From Scatophagus argus (taxonomy: Eukaryota; Chordata; Actinopteri; Scatophagidae), in NCBI RefSeq assembly GCF_020382885.2, contig NC_058497.1, positions 20,204,330-20,268,329 of the forward strand: a stretch of DNA of 64,000 bases. The letters are read 5' to 3'. Shown here one piece after another: positions 1 through 10,003 of this stretch (within the stretch, counting starts at the first letter, position 1; the number at the start of each line of letters is the position of its first letter). Both the position numbers and the translations under genes were made by a program. The notes below the pieces were generated by a model. That model had not been told where the DNA came from and made no database searches. It worked only from the letters and a program-made list of their open reading frames with translations.

Positions 1-408
1 ATAAACCCTGCTAAACAACAGCATGTTAGCATTGTCAACATGAGCGTGTTAGTATGCTAACATTAGCAGACAGCACAGTTAGCAGAGCTGCAGACCTTTA
101 TTCTTGTTTTTATTGATTAGACATTGGCATATGCTAATTATGATAAAATGACTGGAATCTTATAATCACTGACCTAGTTAGTCTGCCTCATCCATCACAG
201 TTTCACTTAACCAGTGAAAGACAATAGGATGCATGAATACACCTTTCACAGGCATGTCAGCGGACATATATCAGCCTGCTGTCCATCCTCACAGGAAGAA
301 CAACAATCATGTTCTCCCCATTAAGACATTTCTGCTTCTTCTGTGTTTGTAATTTTAAGATTGCTCAGGTGAATTTATAACCTGTCATTGTGCTGCTCTG
401 TGTCTCAG
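1..408. other. Intron or upstream sequence of the multi-Ig receptor gene
   Basis: No convincing exon is visible here. The stretch ends in a good 3' splice site (CTCAG at 404-408) feeding the first visible Ig exon, which needs one base from an upstream exon. An ATG at 309 opens a short hydrophobic reading frame that meets a possible donor at 369. Its phase (0) does not fit the next exon (phase 1), and the implied intron would be only about 40 nt, so I do not accept it as the signal-peptide exon. The gene therefore very likely starts before the window. Bases 20-95 hold degenerate GCTAACATTAGCA-type repeats. Confidence 0.6.
20..95. repeat. Degenerate GCTAACATTAGCA-type repeat
   Basis: Several imperfect direct and inverted copies of TTAGCA/TGCTAA words occur within 75 bases, for example TGTTAGCATT, TATGCTAACATTAGCAG and GTTAGCAGAG. 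Repeats of this style are frequent in fish introns. No family name is assigned. Confidence 0.5.
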
Positions 409-3400
409 GTTTGAACGAAGAGCAGATCATTGAGCTCACGCCAAACGTCACAGCAGTCCTGGGAGAGGATGTTTACCTGACCTGCAGGTATCTGGGCAAG
501 ACTGAGATCCTGGGAGCTGAGTGGAAAAGCCAGATTAACTCTAAAATTAGATCCAAGAGAGTTGCAGGATTTTTTAATGGCAAGCCGTTTGCCCGCAATG
601 GTTTCTCTGAACCAGAGTCTGTCACCAACCTCACAGTTAAGGTGAATATCTCCAGCGTTGAAGTAGAGGGAGAATACACATGTGAGTTTAAATCACTGGA
701 AGAGGATTATATTGTCAGTGTATTCCTCACTGTAGTAGGTAAGTCAAGCCTATAATGTGCACGTTATTCTATTTGAACAAATCAGTCTAATTGAGTTGCC
801 ACAATTTAAGATAAAAATGTCTAAATCTAAAAGGTCATCACTGCTACACCACCAGTCTGATTTAAATAACATTTTAACACAAGGTGCATCTACGTCATTT
901 GAAGACATGTTTTCATGTGTTCACAGCTCGACCTGATATCCAGATCCTGGTCAATGCAGAGACCGTAAACGGCTCTCACTATCAGTCGGTGTTGTGCTCT
1001 GCTGTCGGTGGCAGACCTCGGCCTCAAATCAGCTGGTTAGTCAATGGCCATCCTCCCGCAGATTATCTTTTCACTGTGGACGTGATCGATACTATTCACT
1101 CGAACGGAACCTCCACCCTGAGCAGCATCCTCCGCTTCCCCACCCACCTGCAAGATGAGGACAGTGTGACCTGCGTGGTCCAACACCCAACCCTTGCAAA
1201 CCCCAAACTCACCACAGTGAGGGTGGAAACATATGGTAAGTTCACACACATAGCTGAGCGTGTCAATGATGCTGTGTTTGTACATCTTTGCTGCTGGAAG
1301 GTGACATATTGTGCTGCGTTACCAGTTTCTGTTCCACATACTCAGCGACAGGCCATAACTCGCATTGCACAGTGCAATGCACTCATGGGAGAACACACTT
1401 CTGTCGCTGGTGTTAAAACACCATAATGTGTAACAAATAAATAACACAACCAAAGTGCAGCGGGCAGTTTGGTTCCTGCATTTCTCTGCTTCCGTTTTAC
1501 CAAATAAATCTTTCTGACCTTTAGAAAGGTGCAAAACCATTCTTCAATGATGAGGTGCAGATGATCAAAGTCTTAAATGAGGAGAAATTAGAAATTAGGA
1601 TTATAAATGAGGAGAAATTAGAAATCCAACAAACTCAGTTAATTTACTTTCATTGTTTTGTTCCATTGACTTTTATTGAGTAAATATACAGCAGAAAAGC
1701 TGCTCAATACTTTCATAATATCACTGGATCAGTTTTTTTTTTGTTGTTTTTGTTTTTTTTTAAAAAAGGGTCAGTCATAGTGCATGAGTGAGTGCTTGGA
1801 AAATTGTGAGCTGACTGCAGTTTCACTCAGCTCAATGGAGCATTTTAGTTCCTCTTTCATGCCTACACCTCCCTGTTTTGGTTTAATCTCACCAGCTTCT
1901 TTTTTTTTTCTGCTCAGCATCAAACAGCACACAGGAAAAGTTAGCGACTGAGCATAGTGGAGCATTTAGCAGTTAAAAAGCTAAATATTTTCCTCAGAAG
2001 TTAGTGGATCAGAAAAAACAGAGCAAGAAGAGAGCAAATACTAGACTTAGAATTGCCAGGTGGTAAGAAACATGAGAGAAAATCAAAGTTAATGTTGTTC
2101 CACATTAAGTGGATATGTAAATAAGAAACTTTCTGCTAACAAATTTGCATGATCAACTTAAAAGATGTTTCTGCTTCTCACAAGTGGCAAAAGAAAGAAA
2201 TATGCAACATATATTTACAACTTAACAACCCAGGCTGACCAGAATCAGCTGGGCAAAAAGACACACACACGCACAACTTGCTTTGTTGTCACCTCAGTGT
2301 CTCAGGAACTGACCCAGCGCAGTGATCAAGTTCACGACCCACATGTGGGCTCTACATGCACTGTCTCTAGCACACTCATGATGATAGGTGGCCCAAATAA
2401 AGCAAATAAGTGGTCTTGTGTGGTGTGTAATTAATTTGTTAATGTCTTTGTTCAGTTGGCCATGTTTTTCAAGTGGCCTCTGCATCCACACTTGCAGAGC
2501 ATCCCCCATCCCAGAATGGGTAGGATGAATGTTCATTTGGCAGACCGTACGGAACAAATCCCATTAGCCTGAGCCAAGCCAGCCAGCCCATTCATCTGTG
2601 ATACGTTCAGACTGAAGTGCTGCAGCTTAGGTAATTTTCTAGCTGCAACGGTTAAATCCACGCATAACTATAGGTGTTAGTAAATGGAATTTTTTAAAGC
2701 CAAAGTGTTTTAACTCACTTTAATTGTACATACCCTTGCCCAAGACCTGAGCTATTATGAGGTGATAGCTCACTTCTCTTACTCATTAGGGATGACTGGC
2801 TGTTGTATGACACCGCAACTTTTATGTATTTGATAATAGACTCTGAGCTCTGCTGATTCCCTGCATTAAAGCCTGTGGTCTTTCAGCTTTGGTTGGACAG
2901 CAGCTGGGCCAGACATCTGCTCTCAGCTGCAGCCCGGCCAACAGATGGGACAGGTGATAAGCCTAAGTCAGCACTCTCCGAAAACCCAAGCAGAAGCCTC
3001 TTATGACCGGTGTTTAGCTAACATTTGGCTCATCCGGACACGGCTTCCTATTTAACAAAAACACCCCAGGCCTCAGTCTGCTATCTGACTTTCTAATTTA
3101 CTGGAAAAAACATTAGACTTGTGTGTTAAAGAATAACTCTTCTCGCCTTTCTTCCTGCTCTGCAGCCAAGCCAAATGTAACCATTAAAGAGGAGATGGTA
3201 CAGCAAGGAGGAAGTGATTTCTGGGTGGTCTCTTGCATTTCATCTGGAGGGAGACCTGACACTGACATCTTCTTGGCTTTGGACACCGATGAAGAGCTGC
3301 GGAGAGAGAACTACACAGACTCAGACATACAGACAAGCTCAGTCGTCCTGCCTGCAGCAGACTATGAGGGGCACAGTGTCACCTGTGTGTTTGACCACCC

Positions 3401-6400
3401 CAAATTTACACACAAAGTGTCACGGGTCATAACGCTGCCATCTTTTAGTGAGTACTATCATCGTTTCTCATTTGAAAAACTAATTTATAAAAATTGGTGC
3501 TCATGAGCCAAAAACATGCACATTAGGTTAATTGGCTACTCTACGTTGCCCCTAGGTGTGAGTGTGAGAGTGTGTGGTTGTTTGTCTTTGTGTGTTGGCC
3601 CTGCGATTGACTGCCGACCAGTCCAGGGTGTATCCCGCCTCTCACTCGTAGTCAGCTGGGATAGGCTCCAGCTCCCCCGCAACCCTGACGGATAAGCGGT
3701 ATAGAAAATGGATGGATGGATGGATGGTGCTCATGAAGTAGATGTTTCAGAAAACAGAGATGTGCTTTTTACTCTGCAGATTTGTCAGTTAGCTTGCTGA
3801 ACTCAGATGTGGGAGGCAACACTGATGATTTCCAAGACAATGAATCTTTAGAGCTGCCGGAAGGACAGAGCAACACCATCATCAGCCTGCAGGTTGATGG
3901 GAATGTGCCACGTTACAATCTTACCTGTGAAAAGTAAGAAATATTTGGTGTTAAAGGAGCATTTCATGTTATTTTGAGGTGTACCATTTTAGACTGAAAG
4001 CCTGTGTTACAAACTGAGGATGTGAAGTTTGAAAGATCCTGTTGATCTTCATTATGGGAGCATTTTTGGAGTTTGTCCCTTGCTGAAGATTAAAGTCAGG
4101 ATATGATGACTTTGATTTTTTTTTAAAACCTCATTATTATTTCTATCTGCAACTTATGAGTTTAACTTTGCAGAAGTACAACATTAAATATCAGGTGCAG
4201 AACATCTCATGTATTGACTTCAGAGAACTGTTGTGCACCCATTTGACTGTAGAAATGAGTCTGGTGTGAAATCAACTGCTGGCCTGTAAATGTTTTTGTT
4301 CTTTATATTTTTATTTTAGTCTGTATTCTGTTATGAGCATTCAGAAATGGGTGAGATTAGTACAATTTTTTTCTCATGCACATATGTACTGTAAACATAG
4401 ACTGAAACAACCTTCATATCCTCGGGAGGATGTGGTTACACATTTGGTGGCACCAAACCACAAGTGCAGGAACCAGATTTATACAAGTTTCCTCGTTTAA
4501 AATAATAATTTGTTTGACTGTAGTATTTGATTGTTGGTAAACTGAAATATAAGCTCCTCTTTGTATGTGTACTTGTGTTCCCCTCTAGAGATGGTGGGCT
4601 CTTGCCTGAGGATATGGAGGTGGTTGGCAGCAGCCTCACAATTCAGGGTCCAGTAGGACATCAGCACGTCGGCCTGTACGAATGTTTTGCTTCCTATTAC
4701 CATCTTCAAGCAATGTTGCAGTTCAATGTCACAGTTAAACCTCATGTTATACAGCTTGGTAGGTGTAACTCTTTGTATATATTTCTTGAAAGACTTTCAT
4801 GCATACATTTCAAATTTTCCGCACTGTCTGACTGTGAAATATTGACGTGGAACCTTCTCTCTGCACCCTTCCTCTCAGTTCCTCCCACAATACGAGTTGA
4901 TTTGCAGACTGAAGATGGACACAGGGTGATTGAGTGTTCAGCAGCTGATGCTGTTCCTGTAGCCAACATGTCCTGGCTTCTACCAGAGGGTGTGTCTGGA
5001 GTCTCTTGGTTCAATTTCACTTCTCATAATGGAAGCCACTCTGTCAAGGGAGTTTTACTCCTCCCTGCCTGCTCGCCTTGGGAGCTCGCTGCAGAGTGTG
5101 TGATAAATCACCCTGCATTTGAAGAGCCACAGAACAGAAGTATAACACTCCCTCTTTGCGGTATGTTCAACAAATCAGGCGCTGGATAATTTTGTCTGAG
5201 TAGCAGACATATTTGGCTGTCCTAGCTCACCATAGATCTAATCTTTTTCCCAAAAGAAATCTCTCACTTCCACTAGTTTAACTTATCTTTCCCACGCAGC
5301 TCGGCCTAACATCACCATCAACTCCCACAATGAGTGGAAAGACGGTGAAGAGTACACAAGGGTGAACTGCACTGTGGACAGCGTTGCCCCTGCAGCAACC
5401 ATAACCTGGAATTTTGGAAACAGTAACAACAACATCAGTCATCAGTCAGAGACTGAAGTTCGGGCCGATGGTTTGGTATCGACTCGTAGTTCTGTGCACT
5501 TCTTGACGTCTTTGTATTCTGGTCAGAATTTGACCTGCACAGTAGAACATTCATCCCTGGAAGAACCAGAAGAGAGAACGATCCACATTCTCGTTCGCAG
5601 TACGTCATTTCTTTCTAGGAAATATTTCTCTCTGTGACACACACACACACAAACTCGCACAGCTGCTCATCCCCTTCCTGTCACCCCTTGTTTTATTTTG
5701 CAGAAACCCATCTGCTGAATGTGTCTGTGGAAAGACAGCAGGACTCGCCCCTCTGGCTGGCAGTGTGTCATTGCAGAGGGGAGGCTGTTGGAACAAACCT
5801 TGCCTGGGTTCTTCCCGAAAATGCCAAAAGTCAAACATCCCTGCAGTCAGAGTATGAAGGCCAAGTCCTGACAGCCAGGCTGACTTATCAGTTCCCTCTG
5901 GCCCGTCATGAGGGACAAAACCTGACCTGTGTGTATCGTTTCGACCATGGGACCACAGAGGAGACTGTTCATATCCCCAGATACTGTGAGTTTAACATAA
6001 ACAACAACAGTGATATGAACATCTGCACACTACACACAGTTGGGTCAGATGTTATTGCAAATTTAGAAATTCACATCAATGCATCAGGAGATCCTAAGAT
6101 ACAGGGTTCATCTTTAAGGTTCACATGACTTTTTTGCAGACATCTCCTCTGTGAGAGTCCTAAACCGCACGACTCCTCTGCAAACGCGCTACAGTGGTGA
6201 ACAGATCACACACAGGCTGACTCTCCAGGAAAATCTTTGCAACCAGAAAGTACTGCTCCGAGTCGAAGGCAACGTGCCAGACTACAACCTCAACTGTAAA
6301 AGGTGATTCATCCTTTCTTGTCTACCACCTAAATATCAGGAGTGCACAGGAAGCACCTGTGCACAAAATGCCCTCCAGAAAATCTATGTTCTCCCCATTA

Positions 6401-8908
6401 AAAGGAGCAAATACACTCAGAGTTAAGATTTCTAGGCTTGTGAACCGGATTGTTTAAAGTAATTCTTTTCTTGCATACTTCTGGCATCAAAGTTTGGAGA
6501 TATTCTATATTTTTCGTGTTGTCAACAAATCCCATGAAAAGACCAGGTGAACTGATCCTACTAACAGGTATTGTTTGTGTAGCCAAAGCCTGATAGATCT
6601 TATTCCTCTGTTTCTGTACATCTGTAGTTTATTTTGAGTCAATCCCTCATACACGTCCTGCTGCCATAAAGACTCGCTAGAGTGCAAAATATGCATTATG
6701 TATTAATACAACAAATGCATTTATTCCTTTTACGCATTTGAGTAACATTAGCTACGTTTAAAAACCACTGACCCTCTTTTATAACAAATGAAACGTCATA
6801 GCGCAGTATACTATATACTGCAATAGTGCAGTACTGAAGATTTGTGTCTTCAGTGTGGACAGAAGGGCCTGAACTTGCGTGGCACAAGCAGTGAAGGGGA
6901 GTCAGAAACTTACACTTTGTTGGTTTTGGTCTTTTCAAGTAATTTGTTTGCAATAAGAAGACTACTATATATGATAATACGTTCAGCCTTCTGCTCCTTC
7001 AGTTAAAAGTCGCTTGTGTTTCAGGAGTGATGGCTCATTTGTCCAAACGGAAGGGGTTGCTATGGTCTTCCGGTCAGAGGTCACAGAGTGGGACGAAGGC
7101 CTGTACACGTGCCAGGCGTCCTTCTATCACCACACAGCCACAGTCAACATTCAAGTGGAGGTCATGAGCGAGGAGAAGCTGTTTTGTGAGTTCTTACTGT
7201 GTTGTATTTTCCAACTACACTCAGAGAGCAGAGTCAAGTGTTTACTTGAGCAGTTCTGATCATGCAAACGAGTCTATCTGTACTATGACAACTGTGTGTA
7301 TGTGTTTCAGTAATGGTGACCATGATCAGCACTTCATCGGCTTTTGCCATCCTGCTCATCCTTGTCATTGTTCTCTGGGTGTTCTGGTGAGTTAAATACC
7401 TCTACAGGTGTCAGACTGCGGCTCGGCAGGTGATGTGTTGACGAGCAAATGAGGGCAACGCAATAGGTGCCATAAAATATGAGACAAACAGGATGCACAG
7501 ATCGTTAACCCAACTCACCAAAACCCCAGTATCATGCAGTTATTCACAAACAGGAAGCAATGTGGCTGAAGCAGACAGGTGCCTCTGCCACCGCAGACCA
7601 GCTTGTAGACAGGTAGTAAATGTTCCAGCGAGACCTGTTTATTTTCCAGTTTTCTGCAATGGCTTGTAGCAGTGTTTCTTCTGGCACCTTCTGCAGCAGC
7701 ATGCTGTTAGTTGGCTTATTATCATCAATGCCACATTGCAAAAACCAAGGTAAAGGGTTCAAAAAGTCCAGATCTTCAGAAGTTATTAGTAGAATGAAAT
7801 CCGAGCTGCCATTCATCAATGAAAAAGCCGCAAAGCCATCGCTTAATATTATTGCTGTTGGAAAAAAATCAGTGAGTCACCCGTCTTTTACGACTGATGT
7901 GGGATATCTGTCACGATCCTTGGACTTTTTACGGTTTCTGCCTGCAGAAGTTTGCACATCTCACTTTTCTCGTGAATATTCATCAGAATCAGATCAGATC
8001 TTGCTGTGAATTAGGCTGCACTGCGCAGCACGATGGTGGTGCAGAGACTATTTCAAAAGGCCTTCGTCTCCGGTCAGAGCATTTGGTCAAGGTGCCATTG
8101 GTTGACAAAGCCTCTGTCCCATTATCCCTTGCTCCAGTGGGAGGGTCCTGTCAGGCTAATTTGGGAAGGTCAGTCACACAGTGTACACAAGAAAACATGA
8201 CTCCCCGGGAGGAAAGCTATTTTAGGACGTCAAACCCTCCCCCTCCTGTACTGGGGACACTTTTTGACGGCAGCAGATCTTCAGTGGGATGATGTCACCG
8301 AGGTCATAATGTACAAATGTTCTGCTGCATCTGACATCAGAGATCAATGATGAGGACTCAGGTCAACACTCGTCTCCATTGATATTCCCGTCACAATCAT
8401 ACCTGCAGCTTGCCCGTTTGAACCCAATCAGCGTGTCAGACCAAGTCACAGTGCCACCTAGTGGTGTTATTTATCATTACAAAACCTGAAAAATCAGAAA
8501 AAAAAATCTGTAACACAATTAATAATCAAGATCATCGTCATTAACCATGTTTTTGTTTTGTTTTATAGTAAAGTAAATGGCAGGACACAACACAAGGTAA
8601 GACAACATTCAGTTAACGTGGAAGTTTATTGCCCTTTAGAAACATCTTCATAAATCCTGTTTTTTGTCCCAAGTTCATCTTGTTTTAATGATTTTGCTCA
8701 GCTATTATGCGACCTGGAAACCAAAATGAAAAGTCACTCAACTCTCTCTGTAATCCAGAAGCGGGAGTCTCTCTCAGGACTGACAGCTCTGATGCAAGAG
8801 CCCTCCTCTCCTGAGGTGAAGAAGCCACCAGTGCTGGCAGACAACAGTGAGGAGTACGCAAAGCTGGTCTCTTACTCCATAGTCATTGATATCAAGAGTA
8901 CAGTGTGA
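409..8908 (+). CDS. Multi-Ig type I membrane receptor, nectin/PVR/CD226-like (5' end outside window)
   Basis: Exons: 409-738, 927-1235, 3166-3447, 3780-3933, 4589-4758, 4879-5160, 5300-5599, 5704-5985, 6140-6302, 7025-7185, 7311-7386, 8569-8596 and 8702-8908. All have AG/GT borders and matching phases, giving 913 aa plus stop TGA. Domain order: V-set (YTCEF in strand F); C-type on exons 2 and 3 (VTCVVQHP, VTCVFDHP); a domain split over exons 4-5; C-type on exons 6, 7 and 8; a second split domain on exons 9-10; a transmembrane helix on exon 11; and a tail on exons 12-13. There are many N-X-S/T sequons. The split terminal domain with a phase-2 intron, and the LPE...GLYEC wording, match the third domain of nectins and PVR as I remember it. 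This suggests a surface adhesion or immune receptor. The tail has a VxYxxV motif and ends in KSTV. The signal peptide is not in the window. Orthology is unresolved: a fish-specific receptor, CD96/CD226-like or nectin-like are all possible. Exon calls are firm; the family is moderate. Confidence 0.85.
3520..3727. repeat. Interspersed teleost retroposon fragment with (TGGA)n tail
   Basis: The segment has the widespread fish wording CCAGGGTGTATCCCGCCTC, GGGATAGGCTCCAGC and GATAAGCGGTATAGAAAATGG, and ends in tandem TGGA units. It resembles the 3' end of a LINE or a SINE made from one. It sits in the intron between receptor exons 3 and 4 and ends about 50 bases before the next exon. The family name is not assigned. 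Confidence 0.8.
7311..7386 (+). other. Transmembrane exon of the multi-Ig receptor
   Basis: This 76-nt exon runs from phase 1 to phase 2. It encodes about 20 strongly hydrophobic residues (AFAILLILVIVLWVF), followed on the next exon by a Cys and basic residues (CK...R...HK). That is the expected stop-transfer pattern for a type I membrane protein. It directly follows the membrane-proximal split Ig domain. Confidence 0.85.
7387..8568 (+). other. Intron between the transmembrane and tail exons
   Basis: This 1.2-kb intron starts GTGAGT and ends TATAG. It contains open frames up to about 130 codons on the plus strand, but none has Ig, membrane or signalling features or a good splice context, so I treat them as chance. 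A CTCF-consensus match lies at 8451-8464. Confidence 0.6.
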
Positions 8909-9215
8909 AGACAGAAGTTGTTTTGTGGGGCCTTTTTTTTTTTTTTTTTTACATATTCAGCTTTACATTATACACAAAGCATTGCAAGCAGCATTGTGTG
9001 TTATTTCATCATTTGTGGAAGGAGTGAAATGTGAAAGAGTCCTCTGTTTACGTAGTGAACTGTTGTTTCTATAATTTTGACTGATTGGCATTAATGATTT
9101 TAAATGCATTACTTCTGCACTTTCATCTTACTTGAATTTTGTACTGTATGCACATTGTGTTTTCCATTATTTGTCAGTAAAGTCGTGAATAAATCAATAT
9201 AATTTTTTTCTCCAA
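8909..9215 (+). other. 3' UTR and poly(A) signal of the multi-Ig receptor gene
   Basis: The sequence after stop codon 8906-8908 is AT-rich, with a T-run at 8934-8950. A canonical AATAAA lies at 9188-9193, so the transcript probably ends near 9205-9215. This makes the receptor gene convergent with rrp8, whose own signal lies about 475 bases further on. Confidence 0.7.
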
Positions 9216-9649
9216 TTTGCTGTTTTGTTTCATCTGTTAACATATGTCTGTGGTACAAAACATTTCCAGAAACAGCAGAGATGACTGACAGACTTTGCTG
9301 TGACTTTAGCTCCGCACCATCTGCCCTTGTGATGTCTTTGCTTGACTAAATTAGTAAAGGACCATCTGCTGATTTATAAATAAATCCTCCCAGTTTATGA
9401 TGCAGATGCAAACAGACTCATCTGCCCACGTTAGGCTGCAGTGTTTGTACACCCCCTTGTGGCAAATGATTACACACACAACCGAGTGAATCAGGCTTTG
9501 GTCATGCAACTGTTCAGCCATTACCATTTACACTCAAGTTTCTATTTTCACTCATTCCCTATAAGGTCTACTTGCTCTGTAAGTATCTTGGTGTAATTAA
9601 TAATAAAATGCCTCCATTTGGCATACAGAAATAACAACACTTTGTGTCA
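9216..9649. other. Short intergenic spacer between convergent genes
   Basis: No open frame or structured repeat of note was seen. The stretch separates the poly(A) signals of the receptor gene (plus) and rrp8 (minus). Confidence 0.5.
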
Positions 9650-9667
9650 TACATCATACAAAATAAA

Positions 9668-9722
9668 TTTATTTCAAAAATGTATAATTCGTTTTTCACG
9701 TTTTCCATAAATTTGTTTATTT
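9668..9722 (-). terminator. Poly(A) signals of rrp8
   Basis: TTTATT at 9668-9673 and again at 9717-9722 reads as AATAAA on the minus strand, about 280-340 bases past the rrp8 stop codon. These are the likely 3'-end processing signals. Confidence 0.65.
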
Positions 9723-10003
9723 CCAACAGGTTAATCTCAACATTTTACACAACTAAACTGGTACGTATGTAGATTTTTACTCCAACAAAACATGTTAAAT
9801 CTGATACAATGATGCACTTACTTTGAAACTTATAACAGTGTCTTGTGTTACATGAAAAGTCCATGTACGCTAATGCAGATAATGGAACTTGATCCTGTGA
9901 TCAAAAAACAGATTACAGAGGCTTCAAAACAATACTTTTACATAAAAATGTACACATACTGCTTTGACAACAGTAAACCCAAGCTGCTAAATGTCACATA
10001 AAT

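Noticed and set aside
309..368. Possible signal-peptide exon beginning at ATG 309
   Set aside because: The phase does not fit the next exon, and the intron would be only about 40 nt.
7620..8009. Open frame of 129 codons in the receptor intron
   Set aside because: No domain, no membrane or signal features, and no splice sites joining it in phase to the neighbouring exons. It is probably chance.
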